Positions 36,119 through 45,483 are shown, numbered from the stretch's first letter. The stretch: DNA of 64,000 bases from Olivibacter jilunii (GCF_900607235.1 NZ_LR027851.1:473035-537034), one strand, 5' to 3'. Translations and numbers: made by a program. The notes: generated by a model not told the origin, from the letters alone.

Positions 36119-36694
36119 TTAAGAACGTATTTTAGCTCTGAGTTCACTAAGGTACTCAGGTGTAAAGCCAAGGTAGGATGCCAATAAGTACTGCGGGATT
36201 CGCTGGATGAAGGAAGGATAATTCGTACTAAAATGCCGGTACAATTCTTCTTTGGAGAAGTCATATAGGTATTTCATGCGCATTTGAGAAGCTGCAAAAG
36301 CATGTTGAAAAGTTAGACGGAAATATTTTTCCATAATCGGAAATCGATCAAGTAGTTTATCTTGCACGATACGGTCGATAATCAAGACTTCTGTTTTTTC
36401 TACCGCTTGAATAAAAAAAGACGTCGCTGCCTGATGTTGAAAAGCCATATAATCGCTTATCCACCAATTTTCGATGGCAAACTGTGTTGTCTGTTCAACT
36501 CCTTTTTCATTAACAAAGTACATTCGTAAACAACCCTTTATCACAAAATAATTGGATTTACATATTTGACCTTCAGTTAATAGAAAATCTTTCTTTTGTA
36601 AACTTCTGCCGCTAAAATAAGGAATCACGTCAAGAAAGTCTTCTGCAGATATTTTAATGAATTTTCGTAAATGATGAAGTAGTTCTTGCGCCAT
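36119..36694 (-). CDS. Crp/Fnr-family transcriptional regulator
   Basis: 191 residues. Cyclic-nucleotide-binding-like barrel at about 20-120 (KKDFLLTEGQICKSNYFVIKGCLRMYFVNEKGVEQTTQF) and C-terminal helix-turn-helix at about 160-190 (IPQYLLASYLGFTPEYLSELR). Typical length for this Bacteroidota subgroup, which often lies beside AhpD-like genes. The usual cAMP-contact residues are not evident, so effector is unknown. Probably controls the downstream AhpD-like gene (inference from position). Confidence 0.92.
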   Translation of the reverse strand: MAQELLHHLRKFIKISAEDFLDVIPYFSGRSLQKKDFLLTEGQICKSNYFVIKGCLRMYFVNEKGVEQTTQFAIENWWISDYMAFQHQAATSFFIQAVEKTEVLIIDRIVQDKLLDRFPIMEKYFRLTFQHAFAASQMRMKYLYDFSKEELYRHFSTNYPSFIQRIPQYLLASYLGFTPEYLSELRAKIRS

Positions 36695-36865
36695 ATATAC
36701 AGCTATTTAAAATACTAAGATAAAATTTTATATGGTTATCGGTTTCGTTTTTTACGAAAGTGCTCTTTTCCTTGACGGAAGGAACCAAACCAAAGAACGA
36801 ATTGATGAATCCATTCTGGACATTTTTACTATTCAATCGAAGGTGAAGAGGTCATAATTTATTAC

Positions 36866-36897
36866 AAAAAAAGCCGCAGTTGCTAAACTGCGGCTTT
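36866..36897 (-). terminator. Terminator of the tRNA operon
   Basis: AAAGCCGCAGTT (36870-36881) and AACTGCGGCTTT (36886-36897) form a perfect 12-bp stem. The minus strand continues in a run of T. It starts 2 bases past the tRNA-Leu 3' end. Confidence 0.9.
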
Positions 36898-36899
36898 CG

Positions 36900-36985
36900 T
36901 ACCTAGGGCGGGAATCGAACCCGCACTCGCTTTAAGGCGAACAGGATTTTAAGTCCTGCGTGTCTACCAGTTCCACCACCTAGGC
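36900..36985 (-). tRNA. tRNA-Leu (anticodon UAA)
   Basis: Class II tRNA of 86 bases. Acceptor GCCTAGG pairs with CCTAGGT (G1-U72 wobble), D-arm includes TGGTAGACA, anticodon loop CTTAAAA reads UAA, a long variable arm (TTCGCCTTAAAGCGA) follows, and the T-arm is GCGGGTTCGATTCCCGC. CCA is not encoded. Confidence 0.97.
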
Positions 36986-37036
36986 AGCTATACTAGCTTT
37001 TAAAATTAAAATCCTTTCTCGAGAGAAAGGATTCGG

Positions 37037-37109
37037 AGCGAAAGACGAGGTTCGAACTCGCGACCTCAACCTTGGCAAGGTTGCGCTCTACCAACTGAGC
37101 TACTTTCGC
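37037..37109 (-). tRNA. tRNA-Gly (anticodon GCC)
   Basis: 73 bases. Acceptor GCGAAAG pairs with CTTTCGC, D-arm GCTCAGTTGGTAGAGC, anticodon stem CAACC-GGTTG with loop TTGCCAA reading GCC, T-arm with GGTTCGAACTC-type loop. CCA is not encoded. It precedes tRNA-Leu by 51 bases in the same transcript. Confidence 0.97.
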
Positions 37110-37151
37110 TTGTTTCGATCTTTTTGAGACCGTTTTTCCGTTTTGGTGATG

Positions 37152-37182
37152 CAAATATAGGCAGTTTTCAATTTCTGGCAAA
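37152..37182 (-). promoter_or_regulatory. Consensus promoter of the tRNA operon
   Basis: On the minus strand TTTG - 19 bases - TATATTTG, an exact match to the Bacteroidota TTTG/N19/TAnnTTTG consensus. It lies 43 bases before tRNA-Gly. Confidence 0.88.
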
Positions 37183-37209
37183 TTATTTTTTAAAAAAATG
37201 TAAAGTATT

Positions 37210-37698
37210 TTATAAGTTATTGTTAGTCAGTATATCAAAAATAAAGTCGTTTTCATAGCCTTTGGACAGTGCGTACTGAGCCAACTTATTTCTTCGTTTA
37301 TAAGGGTCTGATTCTTTCAAATGCGCTGCTTTTTTTTCTAACAATCCACGCAACTTATCATAATATGCTTGTTGGTTGATTTGGTTCAAAGCATTGTGAA
37401 TAAGTCGCTGTGAAATTTGATGCAATTTTAGTCCCTGTCTGATTTTTATCTTACCCCAACTTTTGATCGTAAACTTTCCCGAAGCATAGGCTAAAGCAAA
37501 GCGTTCTTCGTTTAAGAAATTTTCGGTAATAAGGTCAGAAATAATTTCTTCAACATCCACTGGATGAAGCCCCCAGCTGTAAAGCTTATCACGCATTTCT
37601 TGTTGGCTCCTTTCTTGATAGGCACAGTAGCTTTCCGCTTTTGATTTGGCCTGTTGTCTTGTCAGCTTTTTTTGTTTTATCTCTTTCTCGTAGTCCAT
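37210..37698 (-). CDS. recX: Regulatory protein RecX
   Basis: 162 residues with RecX three-helix repeats: AESYCAYQERSQQEMRDKL, VEEIISDLITENFLNEERFALAYASGKF and WGKIKIRQGLKLHQIS. It binds RecA filaments and limits recombination. Size fits. The gene is divergent from murF-alr and has a TACCTTTG -7 element upstream. recA is not in the window. Confidence 0.95.
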   Translation of the reverse strand: MDYEKEIKQKKLTRQQAKSKAESYCAYQERSQQEMRDKLYSWGLHPVDVEEIISDLITENFLNEERFALAYASGKFTIKSWGKIKIRQGLKLHQISQRLIHNALNQINQQAYYDKLRGLLEKKAAHLKESDPYKRRNKLAQYALSKGYENDFIFDILTNNNL

Positions 37699-37755
37699 AC
37701 TTCTAAAGTCGTAAAAAATTGCCGTATTCCTAAAAAATACTCAATTTTGGACCTG

Positions 37756-37763
37756 CAAAGGTA
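37756..37763 (-). promoter_or_regulatory. -7 element for recX
   Basis: TACCTTTG on the minus strand, a full TAnnTTTG match 57 bases before the recX ATG. The -33 region is poor (TTTAG). Confidence 0.5.
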
Positions 37764-37852
37764 AATGGTTAGAAAAAGGTTCTAAAACCACTGCTTATTC
37801 AAAGAAAGACGGCTTTCTTTTGGCCTTTCCAAATATCCAGATATAGCATGAA

Positions 37853-40315
37853 ATGAGCAATAAGATTTATACTGTACAAGATATAGCAACTATTGTTGCA
37901 GTAGCTTCCGAATTAATTGATCCTTCAGCCATTGTTTATACGCTAGCCTATGATAGTCGCAAAATAACGGATGCGAAACACGCTCTTTTTTTTGCGCTGC
38001 CTGGAAGGAGAGACGGACATCAATATGTGCAAGAGGCCTACCGTGCAGGTGTCAGGAATTTTGTTGTCAGGCCAGAAGCTGTTAACATTACCGATTACCT
38101 TAATTGCAATTGGCTTTTTGCGCAGGATACACTGCATGCATTACAACAGTTGGCTACCTACCATCGGAAGCAATTTGCATATCCTGTAATTGCGATTACA
38201 GGAAGTAATGGCAAAACTATCGTAAAGGAATGGCTTTATCAATTACTATCTCCGGAATACCACATTGTTCGGAGCCCAAAAAGTTATAACTCACAGCTTG
38301 GTGTACCTTTATCACTCTGGCAAATGGATGGACAACATAATTTAGCCATTATTGAAGCCGGTATTAGTAAAGTAGGTGAAATGGAAGCCATTGAAAGAAT
38401 GGTGAAGCCAACAATTGGTATATTAACAAACATCGGCCATGCTCATGATGATGGTTTTGCTTCCACTAAAGAAAAGACCATTGAAAAGTTAAAGCTTTTT
38501 AAAGATGCTGATAAAATCGTTTATAACCCGATATACGTAGATTCAGCAATAGAGGTACCTGGTCGACATCATTTTACATGGAGAATCGGCAAAGGCGCTC
38601 AGCTGGAGGTAACGGCTTCTCTCAAGGAAAACGGATCGCAATACGTGTTAGAAGCAACGTACCTTCAACAGTCTTATGTGCTAACTGTGCCATTCGTGGA
38701 TAAGGCTTCTATAGAAAATCTCGTTTGTTGCTGGGCCCTTATGTTAGCAATAGGTTATGAAGCGATGGTTATCGTTGATCGTGTGAAACGTCTCCTTCCT
38801 GTAAGTATGCGTTTAGAACTTAAAAAGGGCATTAATAACAACTCGATTATCGATGATTCGTATAGCAACGATCTGTCATCTTTACTGATCGCTTTAGACT
38901 TTCTGAAACAACAGCAACAACATTCACGTAAAATGCTGATACTTTCCGATTTACCGACAGTAGGGCAAAATCAAACGGCACTTTATACAAAAGTAGCCTC
39001 CATGCTCGAAGGCAAAGGACTTGATCGATTGATTGGCGTAGGAAAACACCTTCGTCAAAATGCAGCATTATTTCGTATGGATACCCAATTCTTTGATACA
39101 ACAGAACAATTGCTGACAAATATACCTAAGCTTGAGATTCGAGATAGTACAATACTCATTAAAGGCAGTCGGGTTTTCGGCTTTGAAAACATCAGTAAAG
39201 CGCTTACGCTACAAACGCACGAAACTACGTTGGAAATTAATCTAAATGCGCTGGAGCACAATTTGAATGTTTATAAATCATTGTTGCAGCAAGGCACTAA
39301 ATTGATGGTAATGGTAAAAGCTTTTTCCTATGGGAGTGGAAGTTTTGAAATTGCTAATTTGTTACAATTTAATAAAGTGGATTACCTAACGGTTGCTTAT
39401 GCCGATGAAGGGATTGCTCTTCGAAAAAGTGGTATCACGCTTCCTATCGTAGTAATGAGCCCCGGAGAGGATACTTTCGAACAAATGATTGAGTATCGTC
39501 TTGAACCGGAGATATATAGCTTTTCTGAACTCGAAGCTTTTATCAGCAAGTTGCCTTCAGAAAAGATGGAAGCCTATCCGATACACATTAAGGTGGATAC
39601 AGGTATGCATCGATTAGGCTTTGAACCGGACGATGTGGATCGATTATTGGCCAAATTGAAAAGAACCGATAAAATAGTCGTAAAAAGTGTATTTTCGCAC
39701 TTGGCGGCAAGCGGGATCCGGGAACACGATAACTTTACATCAGAACAGATACGGTTATTTGATGTTTTTACGCAAGATTTAACGCGTGGCTTAGGTTATC
39801 ATTTTATTAGGCATATAGCTAATACATCTGCTATTTCCCGCTTTCCGCAAGCACAATTTGATATGGTTCGTTTGGGCATCGGGCTATATGGTGTCTCAGC
39901 AGATGAATATCGTTCTTTGCCATTGCAGTCGGTAACTCGCCTCCGTACGGGGATTACCCAAGTTAAGTATATAAAGGCTGGAGATACAGTGGGTTATAAT
40001 AGGAACGGGCGTTTAAGCGGCGACGGCACCATTGCTACGGTAAAGATCGGTTATGCCGATGGATACAGTCGAAGGTTTGGCAATGGCGTTGGAAAGATGC
40101 TTATAAAAGGAATGCTTGTACCCACTGTTGGAGATATTTGTATGGATATGTGTATGTTGGATGTTACAGGGATTGATGTTAGGGAAGGAGAGGAGGTTTT
40201 GGTAATGGGAGAGGAACTTTCTCCAGAAACATTGGCAAAAGCGATCGGGACTATCCCATACGAAATCCTAACAAGTATTTCACAACGCGTAAGACGCGTT
40301 TATTACTTTGAATAA
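37853..40315 (+). CDS. murF-alr: Bifunctional MurF ligase / alanine racemase
   Basis: 820 residues, a fusion known in Bacteroidota. The MurF part (1-450) adds D-Ala-D-Ala to UDP-MurNAc-tripeptide; its ATP loop is TGSNGKT with K121. The Alr part (about 455-820) is a PLP racemase that makes D-Ala; PLP lysine K489 lies in VMVKAFSYGSG, and a catalytic Tyr candidate is in DTVGYNRNG. Both domains look full length. ATG 37853 is supported by an AAAGAAAG-acgg-CTTTCTTT hairpin in its leader. Cytoplasmic peptidoglycan synthesis. Confidence 0.97.
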   Translation: MSNKIYTVQDIATIVAVASELIDPSAIVYTLAYDSRKITDAKHALFFALPGRRDGHQYVQEAYRAGVRNFVVRPEAVNITDYLNCNWLFAQDTLHALQQLATYHRKQFAYPVIAITGSNGKTIVKEWLYQLLSPEYHIVRSPKSYNSQLGVPLSLWQMDGQHNLAIIEAGISKVGEMEAIERMVKPTIGILTNIGHAHDDGFASTKEKTIEKLKLFKDADKIVYNPIYVDSAIEVPGRHHFTWRIGKGAQLEVTASLKENGSQYVLEATYLQQSYVLTVPFVDKASIENLVCCWALMLAIGYEAMVIVDRVKRLLPVSMRLELKKGINNNSIIDDSYSNDLSSLLIALDFLKQQQQHSRKMLILSDLPTVGQNQTALYTKVASMLEGKGLDRLIGVGKHLRQNAALFRMDTQFFDTTEQLLTNIPKLEIRDSTILIKGSRVFGFENISKALTLQTHETTLEINLNALEHNLNVYKSLLQQGTKLMVMVKAFSYGSGSFEIANLLQFNKVDYLTVAYADEGIALRKSGITLPIVVMSPGEDTFEQMIEYRLEPEIYSFSELEAFISKLPSEKMEAYPIHIKVDTGMHRLGFEPDDVDRLLAKLKRTDKIVVKSVFSHLAASGIREHDNFTSEQIRLFDVFTQDLTRGLGYHFIRHIANTSAISRFPQAQFDMVRLGIGLYGVSADEYRSLPLQSVTRLRTGITQVKYIKAGDTVGYNRNGRLSGDGTIATVKIGYADGYSRRFGNGVGKMLIKGMLVPTVGDICMDMCMLDVTGIDVREGEEVLVMGEELSPETLAKAIGTIPYEILTSISQRVRRVYYFE

Positions 40316-40334
40316 ATTTAATCTACCCCATAAA

Positions 40335-40967
40335 ATGTCGAATAGAACATTGTTGAGATTGTTATTAAACTACCTAATCAAAGGAGTTTTGTTTTTGGTG
40401 CCTTTAGCAGGTGCCTTACTATTGATCTTTTGGATCGTAGCAACAATTGATTCCGCTTTAAATCTAAGTTGGCTGATACGCGACGAAACAGGACAACCGC
40501 TGTATATACCGGGCTTAGGTATTGTCATAATGATCCTGATATTAATTCTTGCCGGTGTGATCGTTACCAATTTTATTACCGAGCCAATCTATAATCGATT
40601 GTATAAATTGTTAAACCGAGTACCGCTATTCAGTACATTGTATTCGTCGATTAAAGATTTTACAGAGGCATTTGTTGGGGATGAGAAAAAATTTAACGAG
40701 CCGGTTCTGGTAGAAGTGAATGAAACGGGACTCAAGAAAATCGGCTTTCTTACGCAGCACGATCTTCGTAAAATACACTTGCCGGAAGATGTTATTGTTT
40801 ATTTTCCGTATTCCTACTCTTTTGCCGGGCAAGTTTGTGTGGTAAAGGCAAAACGTGTAACACCGCTAAAAATGAGCGCAACAGATGCCATGAAGCTCGT
40901 GGTTTCGGGTGGGGTAAGCGGATTAGAACACGAGGAGATGAAAGATATAAAGCCCTCTGCCGAATAG
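40335..40967 (+). CDS. DUF502 family membrane protein
   Basis: 210 residues from ATG 40335 (an upstream TTG at 40308 overlaps murF-alr). Two membrane segments (about 14-36 and 61-83), then the DUF502 core with NFITEPIYNRLYKLLNRVPLFSTLYSSIKDFTEAF and YFPYSYSFAGQVCVVK. Function of the family is unknown. It starts 19 bases after murF-alr, so co-transcription is likely. Converges with the methyltransferase gene. Confidence 0.92.
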   Translation: MSNRTLLRLLLNYLIKGVLFLVPLAGALLLIFWIVATIDSALNLSWLIRDETGQPLYIPGLGIVIMILILILAGVIVTNFITEPIYNRLYKLLNRVPLFSTLYSSIKDFTEAFVGDEKKFNEPVLVEVNETGLKKIGFLTQHDLRKIHLPEDVIVYFPYSYSFAGQVCVVKAKRVTPLKMSATDAMKLVVSGGVSGLEHEEMKDIKPSAE

Positions 40968-40984
40968 TTAATGGTGATCTTAAT

Positions 40985-42163
40985 TTAACGCTTTCTGCAA
41001 AATAGTACAAGAAGCTGTTCTTGGGGGCCGGTGCAGAAAAATAGATACTGATCACCGCCATCTTTTATTTTGTGCTTCTTTTTTAATTCTTGCGGTTTCA
41101 ATGGAAAATTTCTCGTGGATACATTTCCTTGAGTTGAATTCTTATTTTTTTTGAAATCACTATACGTTTCTACTTTAATAACCTCAAAACAGCGGCCAAT
41201 AAAGCCTTCTTTGAAAGTTTCGGAGGTATATAAATGGGTATGTTGATGCAACTTCGATAAGTTGAAATGAACGGCCGTATATTTAAAACACCCTGCCTTT
41301 AACAGCGCTGCATCCGGTTCATATAAGTACCTCCCGGGATTATCAAAAACAGGTTGGCTCGTTTTCTCCTGTTCCTCGTTGAAGCGCAAAATGTCTGAAG
41401 TCTTGTTGCTAAGCGCCACACAATGAAAAGTGATTGCGTTTGTAGGGTTATTACGCAAAACAAATAGCAGCTCTTTGCATTCGTTGTGTACACTGATAAT
41501 GTGAACGTCGGTAACTCCCGAAAGTTCATGAACAGCTGCCTGTATATCCAAAAGCGGTGCGGCTTTTATTAACACAGTTTTACCTCTCTGTTTAAGCAAA
41601 GGTCCATGCATAACTACGTCGGGCTCACAATCGCTTAGCCTAAACACCTTTTGCTGTTTGACTCTTCGCGAGGGATCGATGTAAATGAAATCAAAAACTT
41701 TATCGGAGGAATGAAGGTAGCCGATGCCGTCATTCGGGAAAAATTGAATATTCGTAACGCCAAGTTGTTTGGCATTATGCTCGGCTATCCGTGATAAAGA
41801 GGCATTGCGCTCGCAATGAATTACTTGCTGTGCGCGTTGAGCAAAGTAATAGTCGTCAACGCCGAATCCGCCGGTAATATCGACAATCGAGCTGCCGACA
41901 TTTATTAATCCTCTTTTATAGGCGCCGGTAAGTGATGAAGAAGACTGTTCGAGTCCCAAGAGGCCCGGGTAATAGATATTCGTTGTATTAAACCATTGCG
42001 GTAATTTTTTTTGAGCTCGCTTCATCCCATCTAGCTGCTCGGCCAGTTCAGGGGCGCTTACATCCGGAAAGGGACTTTTCCCTAAGGCTATTGAAGCGGG
42101 AGATGCTTGGATATGATCCCGCAAGAAATTTTGCACTTCCGGTTTTAAAATCGCTTGGTTCAT
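40985..42163 (-). CDS. SAM-dependent methyltransferase with THUMP-like domain
   Basis: 392 residues. Methyltransferase motif I DITGGFGVDD (about 95-104) binds SAM, and IYIDPSRR (about 160-167) is the catalytic-motif-IV region, resembling rRNA or tRNA methyltransferases. N- and C-terminal parts match THUMP-like RNA-associated proteins of Bacteroidota. Predicted RNA methyltransferase; target unknown. ATG 42163 starts MNQAILKPEVQNFL. It ends 17 bases from the convergent DUF502 gene. Confidence 0.88.
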   Translation of the reverse strand: MNQAILKPEVQNFLRDHIQASPASIALGKSPFPDVSAPELAEQLDGMKRAQKKLPQWFNTTNIYYPGLLGLEQSSSSLTGAYKRGLINVGSSIVDITGGFGVDDYYFAQRAQQVIHCERNASLSRIAEHNAKQLGVTNIQFFPNDGIGYLHSSDKVFDFIYIDPSRRVKQQKVFRLSDCEPDVVMHGPLLKQRGKTVLIKAAPLLDIQAAVHELSGVTDVHIISVHNECKELLFVLRNNPTNAITFHCVALSNKTSDILRFNEEQEKTSQPVFDNPGRYLYEPDAALLKAGCFKYTAVHFNLSKLHQHTHLYTSETFKEGFIGRCFEVIKVETYSDFKKNKNSTQGNVSTRNFPLKPQELKKKHKIKDGGDQYLFFCTGPQEQLLVLFCRKR

Positions 42164-42267
42164 TTTTTTGGGTTTTTAGGGACTAGTAATCAACTTGCAG
42201 CAATCGACTATCGCCCATATAATCACAACAGCTAATCAACTCCTCGACGACTCTTCAACTCAACGAA

Positions 42268-43536
42268 CTAACTACCCACCGATCGAATAAGCATTTGGCA
42301 GGTATAGTTATCCTGTAACTGCATGATCACTTCTTTATTTATCAATACCCGTTCAATTGTTTGCGGATTATGATATCGTATGGTTACGAGCTCCAAGCCG
42401 CGTGTAAACTCCACATCATATTGTTTTTTCAACTCTTTAATCAGAGAAACGATATTTTGTTCATCATAATCGACGCTCACCGAAAAACTAACTGCACTAT
42501 TGTGCATCATATTGATCTTTAACCGATGTTTGGCAAACACATCAAAGATGTGACTGAAGTTATCCTCAACTATAAAAGAAAAGTCCTTGGGCAAAATAGA
42601 AATGAGTACCTGATTTACTTTAAAGATGAAAGAGGAGACCGGTAATGTATTATTGGTTGCCCTTATGATTGTGCCGTTGTTCTTGGTATCAACAAAAGAG
42701 CGTACGGCTAGCGCAATCCCCTTGTTTTGTAAAGGTTTAATTGTTTTCGGATGTATTACCGTGGCTCCATAATAAGTAAGCTCAATCGCATCTAAATAAG
42801 AAAGTTCAGGTATTAATTCAGTTGAGTCGAACCATTTTGGGTCTGCATTGAGCACCCCGGGAACATCCTTCCATATCGTTACTAGCTCTGCATCTAAGGA
42901 AGCAGCAAAAATGGCTGCGGTATAATCAGAGCCTTCTCTGCCTAGGGTAGTCGTGAAATTTTCAGAGGTGCTACCAATAAAGCCTTGAGTAACCAGTATA
43001 TTTTTCTCCAATAGAGCGGGAATCGAAGATCGCATGCTGCGTTCGGTCTTTTCCCAATTTACCTGCCCTTCTCGAAAAGTATTATCGGTGTGGATATAGT
43101 TTCTAGCATCAATCCAAAGACTATGTATATCAACTTTTCTCAGGTATGCTTCTATAATGCGCGAAGAGACCAGCTCACCAATAGAAACAATCTGATCATA
43201 CAAGTAATCATAAGCGTCTTGCGGCTCCTCTTCAATGATCCAATCGATCTCAACAAATAAATTGGCGACCTCGTCAAAAATGGAATGCTGTTTATCTTCA
43301 AATAGCTCGTCTAGCACCTGTTCATGAAATTTTTTGGCTTTTTCGAAAAGGTTGTATAGCTCCGGCTCTTGGTTATAATAGGCCTTTGTTACTTCTTCCA
43401 ATAAATTCGTAGTTTTGCCCATGGCTGAAACTACAATAATAAGCTGTTGATCTTTATAATCTTCTACGATACGGGCAACATTTCTAACCCCGTCGGCATC
43501 CTTTACAGATGCACCTCCAAATTTAAATACCTGCAT
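42268..43536 (-). CDS. Aspartate kinase, monofunctional
   Basis: 422 residues. The kinase core opens with VFKFGGASV (K5), followed by VSAMGKTTN and later GREGSDYTAA, and VTIWKDVPGVLNADP. The C-terminal part (about 300-422) holds ACT domains (LISILPKDFSFIVED, INMMHNSAVSFSVSVDYDE). It makes aspartyl phosphate, the first step to Lys, Met and Thr, with feedback control through ACT. Start ATG overlaps the DUF3298 stop as TAATG, implying translational coupling. Confidence 0.94.
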   Translation of the reverse strand: MQVFKFGGASVKDADGVRNVARIVEDYKDQQLIIVVSAMGKTTNLLEEVTKAYYNQEPELYNLFEKAKKFHEQVLDELFEDKQHSIFDEVANLFVEIDWIIEEEPQDAYDYLYDQIVSIGELVSSRIIEAYLRKVDIHSLWIDARNYIHTDNTFREGQVNWEKTERSMRSSIPALLEKNILVTQGFIGSTSENFTTTLGREGSDYTAAIFAASLDAELVTIWKDVPGVLNADPKWFDSTELIPELSYLDAIELTYYGATVIHPKTIKPLQNKGIALAVRSFVDTKNNGTIIRATNNTLPVSSFIFKVNQVLISILPKDFSFIVEDNFSHIFDVFAKHRLKINMMHNSAVSFSVSVDYDEQNIVSLIKELKKQYDVEFTRGLELVTIRYHNPQTIERVLINKEVIMQLQDNYTCQMLIRSVGS

Positions 43537-44372
43537 TAATTTGTTGTAATATTCTGTCTTAGCTGGGTTCGTATATGTTTGCCTTCCTCCGTCATCAATG
43601 AGTCGATCTGCTCATAGGGAATCATCAATTCTGTGATGCCTGCTGCGTAAGGTTTGATTTCATATACATTATACAAAAATAATAAACCTTTTGGGGTAAG
43701 GGTAAAGTTATTGTTTAAATGAAAACGATTATCTTCAAAAAAATAGGATTCGTCCAGTGCTTGCTCGGTAGATAGTCCCTCCTGTTTTCTGAATATCACT
43801 TCTGCTATCTTGGTTAGCGATTGTTGCTTTTCCACAGGGATAATCTTTTCAAGTCCAATGGTGTCGACTTTTAACGGGTCGTAATTGTAAAAAAGTGTAT
43901 TATAGTTCCCGTGTGCTCCGCCTGTATAGTCGCTAAGTTCTAAGGATAGAGATAGAAAAGAAGGTTTGTTTTGTAATACCTTTGCGTGCATTTCAGAATA
44001 CCAGGCACGGGGATATTCGTCCATTTTTACAAAATCTTCATAGTTTTCAATAAATGCTTTTGCTTCTTGTTCAATTGAATTATATTGCGTGTCGGGCTGC
44101 CTATTAGCTGTAAACTGTCTTTTGATTAAATCATTGATTTCCTTTTGTTCAAATTCAGGAAAAATCGCTTTGAAATAAGTCGTGTCTTTTTTTCCATCGT
44201 TATCCACAACCTCCTTACTTGATAATATATAATGCTGATACCGATAACGGAGCGTGTCAGCTTTTGCGACAGTTCTCCGTTCGTTGTTAAGATTGCATGA
44301 TAGGAACAGCATGTTTGCACAAGTTAGTAGCAGGCTAGCGTTTATCAGTAAAGATTTTTTTATTCTAAACAT
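43536..44372 (-). CDS. DUF4163/DUF3298 domain lipoprotein
   Basis: 278 residues. Lipobox LFLSC (C26) gives a lipid-anchored envelope protein. The DUF4163-like part includes LSLELSDYTGGAHGNY (about 145-160), followed by the DUF3298 part with GLLFLYNVYEIKPYAAG and ELMIPYEQIDSLM. Related proteins resemble the extracellular part of RsiV or PdaC. Function here unknown. The stop overlaps the aspartate kinase start by one base, an odd pairing. Confidence 0.88.
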   Translation of the reverse strand: MFRIKKSLLINASLLLTCANMLFLSCNLNNERRTVAKADTLRYRYQHYILSSKEVVDNDGKKDTTYFKAIFPEFEQKEINDLIKRQFTANRQPDTQYNSIEQEAKAFIENYEDFVKMDEYPRAWYSEMHAKVLQNKPSFLSLSLELSDYTGGAHGNYNTLFYNYDPLKVDTIGLEKIIPVEKQQSLTKIAEVIFRKQEGLSTEQALDESYFFEDNRFHLNNNFTLTPKGLLFLYNVYEIKPYAAGITELMIPYEQIDSLMTEEGKHIRTQLRQNITTN

Positions 44373-44434
44373 ATCAGCACTTTATTAAAGGAAGAGACAA
44401 AACGGCATATTAGACAAATTAACAAGGTAATCTA

Positions 44435-44875
44435 TTAATTGTTTATCGAAACGTTAACCCATTCGGAATCAAAAGTTGCGCGATACTTTTTGTAAAAGTT
44501 TATCGCAGGCTCATTCCACTCCAATACTTGCCATACCATACCGCTATAGCCTTTGTTCTGCATCTCTTCAATAACTTTATCAAACAGAAGCTTGCCGATG
44601 CCACGACCTCGCATTTCTTGGGTAACAATTAAGTCCTCTAAATAAAGCCGTCGCCCTTTCCAAGTCGAATAACGTGTATAGTATAAAGCAATACCTTGTA
44701 TAACGCCGTCAATTTCAGCTACAAAAGCCTCCCATACGGGATTCGCTCCAAAGCCGGCATCTTCCATTTCTTCCAGACTAACGGTCACCTCTTCCGGGGC
44801 CCTCTCATACAAGGCTAACTCATGTATCAATTCTAAAATTCTCGAACAGTCTTCTTTTTGCGCTTTACGTATCAT
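44435..44875 (-). CDS. GNAT-family N-acetyltransferase
   Basis: 146 residues, one GNAT domain. The acetyl-CoA pyrophosphate loop is RGRGIGKLL (about 88-96), and the pattern LYLEDLIVTQEMR and WNEPAINFYKKY matches diamine acetyltransferase-like members. Substrate unknown. The 87-bp repeat array lies between this gene and yggS on the same strand. Confidence 0.93.
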   Translation of the reverse strand: MIRKAQKEDCSRILELIHELALYERAPEEVTVSLEEMEDAGFGANPVWEAFVAEIDGVIQGIALYYTRYSTWKGRRLYLEDLIVTQEMRGRGIGKLLFDKVIEEMQNKGYSGMVWQVLEWNEPAINFYKKYRATFDSEWVNVSINN

Positions 44876-44889
44876 GCTTTGTGTAATAA

Positions 44890-45483
44890 AATAGTCAAGT
44901 AGTTTAGTAGGGAAATAGTTGGGGAGTAGTTAAGTAGTTAAGTAGGAAAGTAGTTAAGTAGTCACCTAACTATTCAACGTCTCAACGACTCAACCATTTA
45001 ACGACTCAACAACTAGTTAAGTAGTTTAGTAGGAAAGTAGTTAAGTAGTCACCTAACTATTCAACGACTCAACGACTCAACCATTTAACGACTCAACAAC
45101 TAGTTAAGTAGTTTAGTAGGAAAGTAGTTAAGTAGTCACTAACTATTCAACGTCTCAACGACTTAACCATTTAACGACTCAACTATTTAACGTTTCAACA
45201 ACTAGTTAAGTAGTTTAGTAGGAAAATAGTTAAGTAGTCACCTAACTATTCAACGTCTCAACGACTTAACCATTTAACGACTCAACAACTAGTTAAGTAG
45301 TTTAGTAGGAAAGTAGTTAAGTAGTCACCTAACTATTCAAAGTCTCAACGACTCAACCATTTAACGACTCAACAACTAGTTAAGTAGTTTAGTAGGAAAG
45401 TAGTTAAGTAGTCACCTAACTATTCAACGTCTCAACGACTCAACTATTTAACGACTCAACAACTTAACGTTTCAACAACTCAA
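44890..45483. repeat. Tandem array of an 87-bp unit made of facing A modules
   Basis: The junction CTAGTTAAG recurs at 45013, 45100, 45202, 45289 and 45376, giving periods of 87, 102, 87 and 87 bases; the 102-base unit has an extra 15-base ACTCAAC/TTTAACG segment. A degenerate first copy lies near 44926. Each unit has a forward arm (AGTTAAGTAGT type) and a reverse arm (ACTCAACAACT type) around TAGTCACCTA, so each can fold as a hairpin. The array ends at 45480-45483 inside the yggS stop codon. Copies differ by a few bases. No protein is encoded. Confidence 0.93.

Noticed and set aside
44890..45483. Regularly spaced repeats that could be read as a CRISPR array
   Set aside because: The whole 87-bp unit repeats with no unique spacers, the arms are themselves internally repetitive, and no cas gene lies in the window.
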